A stretch of 36,179 bases of DNA from assembly GCA_021738725.1 (NCBI GenBank), contig JAIPBE010000036.1:1-36179 (forward strand), read 5' to 3'. Every line of letters starts with the position of its first letter. The stretch's first letter is position 1. Below the pieces are notes generated by a model. That model did no database searches and was not told the origin of the DNA. It was given only the letters and a program-made list of their open reading frames with translations. Source of the stretch: Saprospiraceae bacterium. Its GTDB lineage: Bacteria; Bacteroidota; Bacteroidia; Chitinophagales; Saprospiraceae. The position numbers and the translations under genes were made by a program. Positions 16,535 through 25,696 of this stretch are shown piece by piece.

Positions 16535-17887
16535 TCAGAATCGGTAACTCAAACCAAGGAGGACCACATCTGTGCTCATATCACTGGTCACCTTACTTCC
16601 AGGTACTTTGCCGAGAGGATTATCATCTGCGATCAACATCGGATTGAGGAGTTGGCCACTCACTTCAGTGTTAAACCCATGATGATAGGTGGCGTGTATG
16701 CTCCAGTGATCCAGGAATAAGTAGCTGGCACCGATTTGTACAGCATTGGCAATCACAGCTGGTGCGGAAGATGACAAGAATACGTTGTCTTCTGTGATCG
16801 GATTGGTGTTGAACGTGTACCCGATTCGTAATGGAATGTTTTCTATTCCTTTGTACTGCAGCCCTGCAGCGAGGACGTGAGTGCTTTCCCATCCAAATCC
16901 GGCAACCGCACCTGTTGGGAAACCATTGTCACCAATACGCCAACCGGTCTCGGTAAATCCGTCTGTATTGGAATAGTCAATATACCGATAGTCCACAGCA
17001 ATATCGATCTGGTCATTGGTATAAGCAGCTCCTAGTGACAAAATAGACGGGTAGTCCATATTGAACGTTGTCACGGGAGCTTCACTGCCATCCAGGTAGG
17101 TGCCGTCGATTTCCATGTCGCCCATGAATTGCGTGGATTTATAGGTTGCTCCAAATTGGAAGCCATTTTCCAGAGTATAAAACAAACCGATCTGACCTCC
17201 GAATCCAAGAGAGCTGGTTTTGTCACCGTTAGGGTAGCCTTTTTGAGGATCTGGATCAGCCACCGGATTTGGTTCAACCTGCAAGGAGGCATAGTTGAAG
17301 GTTGGAGCTAGACCAATGGAGAAGGCATCCGTGATCTGGTATGCACCGGTCAGACCCACCTGTAGCAATTGGTAATCAGAATACAGATCGCCAAACCCCA
17401 TGAAATTCTGAGGGTAGAGCAATGGGTTGGAATGCTGGGGATCAAAGTCGGAATTGCCTGGCAGGTTAGTAGTAGCAGGATAATCCACGCCAAATCCACT
17501 GATCCCAAGTGCGGAAATACCCCAGGAAAATTTGTTGTCCTCATTGCCAAACACGACAGCCAGGGTGGGAAGAATGGAGGCACCTCGTTCATCTTCTGTC
17601 ATGCCTTCGACAGGGAAGAAGCCACCTTGGCCATCTGGAATATTGGCTTTGGAATAAACAGATGGGGCAGCCGTAAAATACGCAGCGCTGGCGGCTATCT
17701 CGGTGGCATGAAAGGCGGTAATTGATGCCGGGTTCCATTGCAACGCGCCAGTCACATCTAGAGGAAGAGCGGTTGCCGCTCCACCCATGGAAAAGTTAAC
17801 GGGACCCGAGCCCTGAAGTACGTGGCCCGTTTGGCCGTACAGGTGAATGGTGAATCCCAGTATTAGGAAAAGGTGAAAGTATTTCAT
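16535..17887 (-). CDS. FadL/OmpP1/TodX-family outer membrane porin
   Basis: This 450-aa protein has a signal peptide (MKYFHLFLILG to about YGQ, residue 19). Its N-terminal segment, with GSGPVNFSMGGAATALPLD and then LQWNPASI, is the hallmark of the FadL family. The rest alternates short beta strands and ends in an aromatic beta-signal (LSYRF). FadL proteins transport long-chain fatty acids and other hydrophobic compounds across the outer membrane. The start at 17887 is chosen because the open frame upstream to 17965 only adds a poor extension before a clean signal peptide. Confidence 0.92.
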   Translation of the reverse strand: MKYFHLFLILGFTIHLYGQTGHVLQGSGPVNFSMGGAATALPLDVTGALQWNPASITAFHATEIAASAAYFTAAPSVYSKANIPDGQGGFFPVEGMTEDERGASILPTLAVVFGNEDNKFSWGISALGISGFGVDYPATTNLPGNSDFDPQHSNPLLYPQNFMGFGDLYSDYQLLQVGLTGAYQITDAFSIGLAPTFNYASLQVEPNPVADPDPQKGYPNGDKTSSLGFGGQIGLFYTLENGFQFGATYKSTQFMGDMEIDGTYLDGSEAPVTTFNMDYPSILSLGAAYTNDQIDIAVDYRYIDYSNTDGFTETGWRIGDNGFPTGAVAGFGWESTHVLAAGLQYKGIENIPLRIGYTFNTNPITEDNVFLSSSAPAVIANAVQIGASYLFLDHWSIHATYHHGFNTEVSGQLLNPMLIADDNPLGKVPGSKVTSDMSTDVVLLGLSYRF

Positions 17888-18265
17888 CGTGGTTGATTTA
17901 ATCAGCAATGCCCCTGGTTTGAGCAGGGAAACGATCATCATTCGAAAGAATAAAATGATCACCACGAAGTTGAGGTCGGTTGACAGGGCCTTTTGTAACC
18001 CTGATCACAAGAGCGACTTTTTATAAGTTGATCCTGATCATTACAAGAGATGACGTAGAAATTTATTGCTGAATTATGGCCTCAGATAGTTGGAATGCAG
18101 GTATCTGCAAGAATGGGCAGACCTCCCGCAGCATGTAGAAGGGTGCTGGCATTGATCAGCAAGTCCGGTTTAGACCTGTTCAGAGTAAAAGATCGGAGAA
18201 AGCTTCACAAAATGCAGGAGATTTTGTGTTTCTGAAGCGACAACTATCTATGATTTGTCTAAAGC
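17888..18265. other. Intergenic region of about 380 bp
   Basis: No gene was recognised on either strand. It contains the upstream region of the FadL-type gene and a hairpin behind the Spy-like gene. No clear promoter element was found. Confidence 0.5.
18206..18228 (-). terminator. Weak stem-loop after the Spy-like lipoprotein gene
   Basis: CACAAAAT (18206-18213) and ATTTTGTG (18221-18228) are perfect complements around a 7-base loop. It lies about 40 bp beyond the stop codon on the minus strand. The following T content is low, so termination is uncertain. Confidence 0.4.
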
Positions 18266-18688
18266 TTATTTTTTACCGGGGAGCACGATGGGATCCGGTT
18301 TTGTGTTTTCGGACGTGAGCTGATCATATTTAGCGGATTGCTGAGGCGTCAGAATGGCCTTGATCGACTCATGTTTTCTATTTTCCTGAGCGTCGAGTTG
18401 TACTTTTTTGGCGTTGTCACTCAGTGAATTATTAGCCTGGATACCTGCGATTTTGCTCTGATAATCGGAAATGATCCGATTATATTTGATTTGTTGTTCA
18501 GCGCTGAGGCCCAATTCAAGAGCGATTTTATCTGTTCCGGCTCCCCGTTGTTTTTCTTCCAGGCCCGCATCTGCATTCGGGTTGGATGGCGATTGATTGT
18601 CACCGTCGGTCGTACTTGTCGGGAGGGTAAATGTGCACGCTGTGAGATAGAGTGCACTGAAGAGGGCGAGAAGAAGGTTGGTGCGCAT
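18266..18688 (-). CDS. Small Spy/CpxP-like lipoprotein
   Basis: This 140-aa exported protein has a signal peptide ending in the lipobox LTAC (about residue 18), a Ser/Asn/Asp-rich spacer, and a helical body (about residues 55-125). It contains LGLSAEQQIKYNRI and LTPQQSAKYDQL, which resemble the paired LTxxQ motifs of Spy/CpxP periplasmic proteins. The match is weak and function is inferred. The start at 18688 is five codons inside the open frame and gives the better signal peptide. It is followed by the M1 peptidase on the same strand, but a 77-bp gap makes co-transcription uncertain. Confidence 0.75.
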   Translation of the reverse strand: MRTNLLLALFSALYLTACTFTLPTSTTDGDNQSPSNPNADAGLEEKQRGAGTDKIALELGLSAEQQIKYNRIISDYQSKIAGIQANNSLSDNAKKVQLDAQENRKHESIKAILTPQQSAKYDQLTSENTKPDPIVLPGKK

Positions 18689-18765
18689 AGCGTGAGCGTT
18701 CATTTTGTACAGGATGTGTGCGGTTGATGGGCTGAATTAACGGAATAACTCCTGAAAGCTCCGAC

Positions 18766-20685
18766 TTATTTCATGATTTTTCGGAACAGTGTTCCTTTGC
18801 TGGTGGTGATGATCAGGTAGGTCAACCCCGATTGTAGTGCCAAAGCCGGAAGTTGAAGGCTGGTTCGCCCCTCCGGATAGTCGAAGATTTGGGTCCGGCC
18901 CAATTGGTCCACCATAGTCAATCGTTGAATGGGGTGATCCGGAGAAAGGAGGTTTAAAGGCCCTCCTCCAATCGGGTTGGGAAAACAGATGAAACGGCTT
19001 GCCCAAGAGGGATCTTCAACGCTCACGGTGATCTGGGTAGGTCCTTTGACGATCCACAGTTGAGGGTCCAGTTGGATTTCAGCCACTGGCCAGGGCACAT
19101 TCAAAACAAACGTCTCGCCTGAATATGCATGAGGGATGCGAAGAAGGGTGTCCTGCCCTCCCGTCCCTGTTAGGTATATGGGCAGGGTCATTGGAAAAAA
19201 TGAAACAGATGGGTGGGAGGTGATTTGGTCTACTTGAAGGATGACCTGACCATCAATGGCAGACCAGTTGAGAGAATAAGTGGGGAATCCTTCACCATAA
19301 AACCAGTTTTGGAAGAAGAGTGTAAGGTCCAACCCACTGGTTGCCTCCAGATGTGTAATCAGCTCCTCTGTTTGACCATATGCATAGGCATTCAGAGGGT
19401 CATTCAGGTAGTTGCGAACCCCCTGGAAAAATGCATCATCGCCCATTTCCCAACGCAACATATGCAACACCATGGCCCCTTTGGAATAGGACAGCCGACT
19501 GTTGAATATTCGACCAACAGAAGTGGTGTCATTTACCCAGACGGAACCACCAGGAGCACTGATCACATGATCGATCTTGCCCTTTTTCCAATTCATCCAA
19601 TCTGTGGGGCCGATTCCATGTTCATAGTTCAATCCCTCGAGGTAGGTAGCAAATCCTTCATTGAGCCAAATGTCTTCCCAGGAAGCACAGGTGACTTTGT
19701 CTCCAAACCATTGATGGGCCAGTTCATGAGCCATCAACAAATGGGAAAATCCAACCATAAAACTCATGGTCTGATGTTCCATGCCTCCTCCCCATCCAAA
19801 TTGGGCATGGCCATATTTCTCATCCGCAAACGGGTACAGGCCGAACAGATCATTGTACAACTGCATGATTGGCACAATGGCCTGAGTAGCAGTCTGAGAA
19901 GCTGCCAGATTTTCCGGATATACATAATTGAGGACTTCTACCGGTTCATTGGATGTAGGGACAAAGTCGGAGTAAACGGCATAGTCTGTCACGGCAAATG
20001 CAACCAGATAAGCGGCTATCGGATAGCGGTGCTGCCAATGGTAGACCTTTTGATCTCCTGAGGCGAATTCCTCCACCAACAGGCCGTTACTGGCCGCTCG
20101 ATAGACCCCGGGTGTGGTGATGATGACATCAATACTATCTGCTTTATCTGTCAGATCCTGTTTGCAAGGCCACCAATCCCGTGCGCCATAAGGTTCTGAT
20201 AAGGTCCACAGAACAGGGGTGTTGTTATGCGTACTTTGATTGAAGGACCCAAACCCGGTGGCACTGGGTTCACCTTGATACCAAATGGTCACACTGTCCA
20301 AAATGCCACCAGTCAGGAATTCGGGTAAGTTGATGGCCAATGTGTTATCCGAAAGGGTGTAGGTACACAGTGCATTATGCCAGGTAATACTGTCGATTAG
20401 TAAACCATCATACATGTCAAAATGGAGGACATCCATTCCAAGAGATTGCGGCCGAAACCGGGTGGTGACACTTCCTTTGATATAGCTAATCGCAGGGTCC
20501 ACTTCCAGGGACAGACGATGGTAGATCACATCATAATCCTGGGTCAGTGGGTTGGAGCGAAACTGGGCGGATTGTTGGGCATGGTGTTGTTCCGTGATTC
20601 GGAGGGCCTTCATTTCCGGATGCTCCTGGGCTTTCATGCCTGACGCAGCGAAGAGAAAAAAGAATACGTATAGGTATCGACACAT
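18766..20685 (-). CDS. Secreted M1-family aminopeptidase with type IX secretion C-terminal domain
   Basis: This 639-aa protein starts with a signal peptide (about residues 1-20), then an M1 N-terminal beta domain and catalytic domain. The substrate-binding motif GGMEHQ covers about 300-305, HELAHQWF holds zinc ligands His320 and His324, and Glu343 in WLNEGFATY is the third ligand. The last 80 residues, from FPNP to the end (GLTYLIITTSKGTLFRKIMK), match the type A sorting domain recognised by the Por/type IX secretion system. The enzyme is therefore probably cell-surface or extracellular. The ATG at 20685 is preferred because the 25 upstream codons would bury the signal peptide. Confidence 0.95.
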   Translation of the reverse strand: MCRYLYVFFFLFAASGMKAQEHPEMKALRITEQHHAQQSAQFRSNPLTQDYDVIYHRLSLEVDPAISYIKGSVTTRFRPQSLGMDVLHFDMYDGLLIDSITWHNALCTYTLSDNTLAINLPEFLTGGILDSVTIWYQGEPSATGFGSFNQSTHNNTPVLWTLSEPYGARDWWPCKQDLTDKADSIDVIITTPGVYRAASNGLLVEEFASGDQKVYHWQHRYPIAAYLVAFAVTDYAVYSDFVPTSNEPVEVLNYVYPENLAASQTATQAIVPIMQLYNDLFGLYPFADEKYGHAQFGWGGGMEHQTMSFMVGFSHLLMAHELAHQWFGDKVTCASWEDIWLNEGFATYLEGLNYEHGIGPTDWMNWKKGKIDHVISAPGGSVWVNDTTSVGRIFNSRLSYSKGAMVLHMLRWEMGDDAFFQGVRNYLNDPLNAYAYGQTEELITHLEATSGLDLTLFFQNWFYGEGFPTYSLNWSAIDGQVILQVDQITSHPSVSFFPMTLPIYLTGTGGQDTLLRIPHAYSGETFVLNVPWPVAEIQLDPQLWIVKGPTQITVSVEDPSWASRFICFPNPIGGGPLNLLSPDHPIQRLTMVDQLGRTQIFDYPEGRTSLQLPALALQSGLTYLIITTSKGTLFRKIMK

Positions 20686-20943
20686 GGGTAGTTGGTGACT
20701 AGATAGAAAGGTAGCAGAGAAAGCTTTACCTTTACAGTGATGAAAATCACTCAAGTCCAAAATTTAAGAAATTGATTGGAATGAAGAAGTGAGCATAATC
20801 TCAAACTCTTTGAAATCGAGGAGTTTACAGTTGAAATCCTGTCAAATCTGTTTGAAAAATTCTGTAAAATGACCTTTATCATGCCTTGGAAGTGCCGGAT
20901 TTCCTACCATTGACATGATTTTAACAGATATTAATTAGCATCG

Positions 20944-22077
20944 TTGATCACAGAAAATCATAATCATGGTGGCTGTTTGAACGCTTATCCCAATGTATTG
21001 GGTACAATTGGCCAAACGCCATTAATTCAATTGGGGACCATTTCAAAGGAAGTTGGAATTCCCGTTTTTGCCAAAGTAGAAGCATTTAATCCTGGACATT
21101 CAGCCAAGGACAGGATTGCCATGTTCATGATTGAAGCAGCTGAGAAGGAAGGTCGACTGAAGCCGGGTGGAACATTGATCGAAGCGTCCAGTGGAAACAC
21201 CGGGTATAGTCTGGCCATGGTAGCTGCCTTGAAAGGATATAAGACGATCATCACTGTCCCGGACAAGATCTCCAAAGAAAAGCTCAACCTGTTGAAGGCC
21301 ATGGGCGCCAAAGTTGTGATCTGCCCGAAAGAGGCACCTCCAGAAGATCCCAGATCCTATTATTCAAGGGCTATTTCCTTAAGTAAGGAGATTCGGAATG
21401 CTTGTTATCTCAATCAGAACCATCACCCCACCAATGCCGAAGCACATTACCGGACCACAGGTCCTGAGATCTGGAAGCAAACGGAAGGCCGGATCACGCA
21501 CTTTCTCTGTGCCTCTGGGACAGGGGGAACTATAAGCGGTACCGCTCGTTTTCTGAAAGAGATGAATCCAGATATTCAGATCATCGGCATTGATGCATAT
21601 GGATCTGTGTTAAAAAAATATCACGAGACCAACGAATTTGACCCGGTTGAGATCTATTCCAACACCCTGGAAGGAGTTGGTAAAAGCATTATTCCGGGAA
21701 ATACGGCCTTTGATCTCATCGATCAATATATCAAAGTAAGTGATCGTGAAAGTGCTCTAATGGCCAGACAGCTTGCACGTGATGAAGGCATTCTGGTGGG
21801 TTATTCCAGTGGTGCTGTTGCCGCGGGGCTCTACAAATTGATGCATATTTTCCGTCCGGAGGATCGGGTCGTACTTTTATTTTCGGACCACGGCAGCCGT
21901 TATCTGAGTAAGATCTTTGATGATGAATGGATGCAAGCCCAGGGATTTATCGATCCGAATGAGGTGGATGAAAATGAATTAGATACCCGGGGAATTTCAA
22001 AGGCGACCTCTTCAGTCCGTCGGCGAGTATTGACGTACTTTCGCGATCTGGTCGAATCTGCCAATATCCTGCCCTAG
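20944..22077 (+). CDS. Cysteine synthase/CBS-family PLP enzyme, probable cysteate synthase
   Basis: This 377-aa fold-type II PLP enzyme has its Schiff-base lysine at Lys55 (NPGHSAKDRI). SSGNTG (82-87) is the substrate loop and GTGGTISG (192-199) binds the PLP phosphate. It looks closer to the cystathionine beta-synthase core than to CysK, but ends without CBS domains; the last 40 residues are charged and specific to it. No ATG exists in the first part of the frame: an in-frame stop is at 20932-20934, so translation starts at TTG 20944 or a later TTG. The next gene (20 bp away) is an alpha-oxoamine synthase. That pair matches cysteate synthase plus cysteate acyltransferase of capnine/sulfonolipid synthesis (reported as CapA/CapB). 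A plain cysteine synthase remains the alternative. Confidence 0.85.
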   Translation: MITENHNHGGCLNAYPNVLGTIGQTPLIQLGTISKEVGIPVFAKVEAFNPGHSAKDRIAMFMIEAAEKEGRLKPGGTLIEASSGNTGYSLAMVAALKGYKTIITVPDKISKEKLNLLKAMGAKVVICPKEAPPEDPRSYYSRAISLSKEIRNACYLNQNHHPTNAEAHYRTTGPEIWKQTEGRITHFLCASGTGGTISGTARFLKEMNPDIQIIGIDAYGSVLKKYHETNEFDPVEIYSNTLEGVGKSIIPGNTAFDLIDQYIKVSDRESALMARQLARDEGILVGYSSGAVAAGLYKLMHIFRPEDRVVLLFSDHGSRYLSKIFDDEWMQAQGFIDPNEVDENELDTRGISKATSSVRRRVLTYFRDLVESANILP

Positions 22078-22097
22078 GCACACGAAAATCAAAATCT

Positions 22098-23339
22098 ATG
22101 GATTTATTTGATAGACTCAATGATCGCATGGGACCGCTCGGTAGCTATATGGATCAAGCGGATGGATATTTTGCATTTCCAAAACTGGAAGGGGAGATCA
22201 GCAGCCGGATGAACTTCAAGGGCAAAGAGCATATTTGCTGGAGCCTGAATAACTATCTGGGACTTGCGAATCATCCAGAGGTACGTCGTGCAGATGCTCA
22301 GGCAGCAGCTGATTATGGCATGGCCTACCCGATGGGTGCTCGTATGATGTCTGGTCAAACGAGTGAACATGAAGCATTGGAAAAAGACCTGGCTGCTTTT
22401 GTCCAGAAACCGGCCGCCTACCTTCTGAATTTCGGATATCAGGGAATGGTTTCGGCCATTGATGCTCTTGTAGCAAGACATGACGTCGTCGTGTATGATG
22501 CAGAGAGTCATGCCTGTATTGTGGACGGTGTCCGGCTTCATCAAGGTAAACGATTTGCCTTCAAGCACAACGATATGCCCAGCTTGTGTGTTTGTCTGGA
22601 GCGAGCGACGGCCATCACCTCGAAATCCGGCGGAGCCATTCTGGTGATCAGTGAAGGCGTTTTCGGGATGCGTGGTGATCAGGGAAGATTAAAGGAAATA
22701 GTTGCATTAAAGTCGCAGTATCAGTTTCGTCTTCTAGTGGATGATGCCCACGGTTTCGGGACCCTTGGAGCCACAGGTGCAGGAGCAGGAGAAGAACAGG
22801 GTGTGCAAGATGAAATTGACATTTACTTCTCCACCTTTGCAAAATCAATGGCGAGCATCGGCGCCTTCTTTGCAGCAGAGAAAAAGGTCATAGATTTTCT
22901 CCGGTACAATATGCGTTCGCAGATATTTGCCAAATCCTTGCCTATGGCTTTTGTAAAAGGTGCCCAGGTGAGATTAAACCTCTTGCAGACGCAACCTGCT
23001 TTAAAGGAAAGGCTGTGGGAGAATGTTACGGCTCTTCAAAATGGTTTGAAAGCCAGGGGCCTGGAGATCGGTGAGACCAACTCATGCGTTACCCCAGTTT
23101 ATTTGGAAGGTGATACAGAAGAAGCGATGACTATCGTTCGAGACTTGCGTGAGAATTATCGCATATTCTGTTCCATGGTCGTATATCCCGTTATTCCGAA
23201 AGGCATGATTATTCTCCGACTGATCCCGACGGCAGTCCATACAGAAGAAGATATCGCAATCTCCCTGGATGCGTTCACGGAAGTGGCCGCCAAACTCAAA
23301 ACCGGTTACTATCGGAAACTGGCCACGACAGCGGGATAG
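22098..23339 (+). CDS. Alpha-oxoamine synthase, probable cysteate/serine fatty acyltransferase
   Basis: This 413-aa PLP-dependent fold-type I enzyme belongs to the family of serine palmitoyltransferase, KBL and BioF, which condense an amino acid with an acyl thioester and lose CO2. Visible elements are SLNNYLGL (49-56), His138 in ESHACIVDG (stacks on PLP), DDAHGFG (215-221) and the Schiff-base Lys249 (STFAKSMASIGAF). The MDLFDRLNDR opening and 413-aa length suit the acyl-CoA/ACP-using lipid subgroup. It follows the putative cysteate synthase by 20 bp, so the product is likely 3-ketocapnine. If the partner makes cysteine instead, sphingolipid synthesis is the alternative. The reductase for the next step is not in the window. 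Confidence 0.9.
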   Translation: MDLFDRLNDRMGPLGSYMDQADGYFAFPKLEGEISSRMNFKGKEHICWSLNNYLGLANHPEVRRADAQAAADYGMAYPMGARMMSGQTSEHEALEKDLAAFVQKPAAYLLNFGYQGMVSAIDALVARHDVVVYDAESHACIVDGVRLHQGKRFAFKHNDMPSLCVCLERATAITSKSGGAILVISEGVFGMRGDQGRLKEIVALKSQYQFRLLVDDAHGFGTLGATGAGAGEEQGVQDEIDIYFSTFAKSMASIGAFFAAEKKVIDFLRYNMRSQIFAKSLPMAFVKGAQVRLNLLQTQPALKERLWENVTALQNGLKARGLEIGETNSCVTPVYLEGDTEEAMTIVRDLRENYRIFCSMVVYPVIPKGMIILRLIPTAVHTEEDIAISLDAFTEVAAKLKTGYYRKLATTAG

Positions 23340-23484
23340 ATCAATGGCACTTTTACGGTCCCTCCGAACAGGGAAACATCTTCTACTTCACCGAACTTGA
23401 ATGTGACCCCGGTCAGGATTTTTATTCGGATTCCTCAGTGCTTTATCATGTCTATGCAGTCGGTCGTATTTATTTCGGACTGCA

Positions 23485-24708
23485 CTACTCCTGCTGCGTG
23501 CTGAAATAGTTCTCTACAAATAACTGGAGATGTTCTCCATGCAGGTTGCGGGCCAGTAGTCTGCCATCTTCATCCAGGAGATAGCACGCGGGGATGGTGT
23601 CGAATTTAAGTGTTTGCCGGACGGGGCTTGCATCACCCATTAGGTCACTGGCCTGATACCAGGTTGCCCCATCTCTGGCAATGGCATTTATCCAGGAAGA
23701 TTTATCACTATCGATGGAGATACCGAGGATCTCAAACCCCTTTGAATGGTAGATGTCATACAGCGGGCGGAGGGTGGTTCGGATCTCTTTCCGGCAGGGG
23801 GCACACCAGGATGCCCAAAAATCCACCAGGATCAATTTTCCCTTAATATCCTTCGATTCCAGAGTGTCCCCATCAGGTGTGGTGAGTCGGAAATCCGGCA
23901 TAGCATCACCTTGTAAAACTGGGAGGTTTGCCGGATCCAGATGAGCTCTCAATTCGTTCAGCCAGGGATGGCCAGGATAAAGACGTACCATTTTTTTTGC
24001 TATCTGAATATAGAATTCCGGACGATCCCGATAGTCATGATCAGGCACGCGGAGGCGGAGGGCAGTCATCAATGGGTAAAATAAAGTGGCCGTGTCCAGA
24101 TAGGCATCTAGAGCACGATGGACATCGTTCATGATGTCTTCATTTCCATGCGTATTCCATTGAAATTGCGCCGGATCGGGATTATTTTCCCACTGTTCTT
24201 CGATCTCTTCGATCAACGGTTTTCGACAGGATTGCAAGGCATTCATTTCCCGAGTGGAGGGATCGGCATTTGTAAACGAAACCGAGTGACTGAGGCGGTC
24301 CACATGCGCTGTCAATTCAATGTGTCTTCCGGGGGTCAGATCCAGGAGAATATAGTTTTCCTGAAAGGGAAGTGGTGCAAGCGCATTGGAGAAGCGACTT
24401 CCTTTGGGTTGCGACACTAATATGTAGAGGCCGGCATCTTTGGGTCCGAGCACTGTCTCGAAATGAAATGTCCCGTCGGCAGATAGTGGAATGGTATCTG
24501 TTACTGGCATTTCATAAGAGGCCAGGATTTTGGTAAATGAAGCCGGTTTCAGGAGGTACAGATCAGTCGACCAGTCAGGATGAAGGGTAACCTTGCCTTC
24601 AATGACAGCAGGTTGTGACAGGTCTGTTTGCGAACAACCAGAATGAAGGAAGCTCAAAGATGTAAGCAGAGTGAGACTGAGGAGTTGGACAAATGTCAAT
24701 TTGATCAT
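23485..24708 (-). CDS. TlpA/ResA-like thiol-disulfide oxidoreductase lipoprotein
   Basis: This 407-aa exported protein has a lipobox (SFLHSGC, cysteine at about residue 25). The N-terminal half (about 30-250) is a beta-rich and helical domain of the kind that precedes thioredoxin folds in Bacteroidota. The C-terminal domain (about 270-395) is a thioredoxin/AhpC-TSA fold with active site WCAPC (301-305) and the cis-proline at about 373 (TIPAC). It probably acts as a periplasmic reductant or in cytochrome maturation; the target is unknown. Confidence 0.92.
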   Translation of the reverse strand: MIKLTFVQLLSLTLLTSLSFLHSGCSQTDLSQPAVIEGKVTLHPDWSTDLYLLKPASFTKILASYEMPVTDTIPLSADGTFHFETVLGPKDAGLYILVSQPKGSRFSNALAPLPFQENYILLDLTPGRHIELTAHVDRLSHSVSFTNADPSTREMNALQSCRKPLIEEIEEQWENNPDPAQFQWNTHGNEDIMNDVHRALDAYLDTATLFYPLMTALRLRVPDHDYRDRPEFYIQIAKKMVRLYPGHPWLNELRAHLDPANLPVLQGDAMPDFRLTTPDGDTLESKDIKGKLILVDFWASWCAPCRKEIRTTLRPLYDIYHSKGFEILGISIDSDKSSWINAIARDGATWYQASDLMGDASPVRQTLKFDTIPACYLLDEDGRLLARNLHGEHLQLFVENYFSTQQE

Positions 24709-24724
24709 GGATTCGAATTGAACA

Positions 24725-24732
24725 CAAATTTA
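24725..24732 (-). promoter_or_regulatory. -7 element upstream of the TlpA-like gene
   Basis: On the minus strand this is TAAATTTG, a perfect fit to TAnnTTTG, 16 bases before the start codon. No TTG is present at the ideal upstream distance, so confidence is moderate. Confidence 0.45.
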
Positions 24733-24782
24733 CCTGAAGGAAATAGATCGATCTGTGATCCATGTTGGATAAGTGAGATATC

Positions 24783-25664
24783 CTATTTGCCTAGTAAAAA
24801 AGTCAACGGAATATGGAGTCGATCTCGCCAGTCAGATTCGGCATGTCCGGTGCCCGGAAAGAACTGACTCTGCCACAGTGATTCGGTATATCCTTTTTTT
24901 TGAGCAAGTTGATCGATCTGCTCTTGAAAAGGGCCATACAATCGATCCAGATCCTCAGTCCCGTGGTCAAAATAGAATCGATGTTTTTCCGGTTTGGGCA
25001 GATGATTGTCCAGATAGGCTTGAAAACGCGCAGGAAGAGGGTTGTGATCCTGGCGAAACAGGCCAGTCCAATGGGTGGACAGACATGCTGTTCCAGTAAA
25101 AATGTCGGGATATTCACATAGGGCGTACCAGGAGATGAGTCCACCCATACTGGAGCCACCAATATAATTGCATGCCGGGTCTGTCGAGTAGGTGGTATCT
25201 ATGAATGGTTTCAATTCTGAGACCAGAAACTGCAGATAACTGTCTGCGCGAAAGCCAGCGTTCAGGATGTCGGGCAGTTGGGGGTCTGGATGGTCTTTAA
25301 GGATAGCCGTGTCTGGCAGAGTCAGGTCTTGCAAGGGACGCTGTGGAAGGTATTCCATGGACCGCCATTGATCGTGATTGAAGATGCCCACGACGATCAC
25401 ATCTCGGAGAATCCCTTGTTCCAGCATTGGTTGGAGAACGCTGTCTACACCCCAATGGTCTTGATTTTTCGTGACAGTAGACGAGAAGAGCATCTGTCCA
25501 TCATGCATGTAGAGCACCGCATATTGCTTTTGATCGGTGTATCCATCCGGAAGCCAGACCACTACTGATCGGGGATCTATAAGTCGGGAAGGGAACCGGG
25601 CGAACTCGATCAATGTGCCAAACTGGACTAAAAGATGTTGAGCGATAAGGGGTGATGTGCGCAT
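24783..25664 (-). CDS. Enterochelin esterase-like alpha/beta hydrolase
   Basis: This 293-aa protein is an alpha/beta-hydrolase of the putative esterase group. The nucleophile elbow is GSSMG (170-174, Ser172), and the late FYFDHGTED and GTGHAESDW segments supply the likely acid and histidine of the triad. An early WLPDGY and VLYMHDGQMLF are typical of this group. There is no obvious signal peptide. It lies 32 bp after the GH127-like gene on the same strand and is probably co-transcribed with it, suggesting a carbohydrate-ester role (inferred). Confidence 0.9.
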   Translation of the reverse strand: MRTSPLIAQHLLVQFGTLIEFARFPSRLIDPRSVVVWLPDGYTDQKQYAVLYMHDGQMLFSSTVTKNQDHWGVDSVLQPMLEQGILRDVIVVGIFNHDQWRSMEYLPQRPLQDLTLPDTAILKDHPDPQLPDILNAGFRADSYLQFLVSELKPFIDTTYSTDPACNYIGGSSMGGLISWYALCEYPDIFTGTACLSTHWTGLFRQDHNPLPARFQAYLDNHLPKPEKHRFYFDHGTEDLDRLYGPFQEQIDQLAQKKGYTESLWQSQFFPGTGHAESDWRDRLHIPLTFLLGK

Positions 25665-25696
25665 GGTGCTGCCTGGTGTTCAGCAGGCGAGTTTGA

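Noticed and set aside
20881-20943. Possible riboswitch ahead of the cysteate-synthase-like gene
   Set aside because: The leader is short and AT-rich; no conserved riboswitch core or clear hairpin could be recognised by eye.
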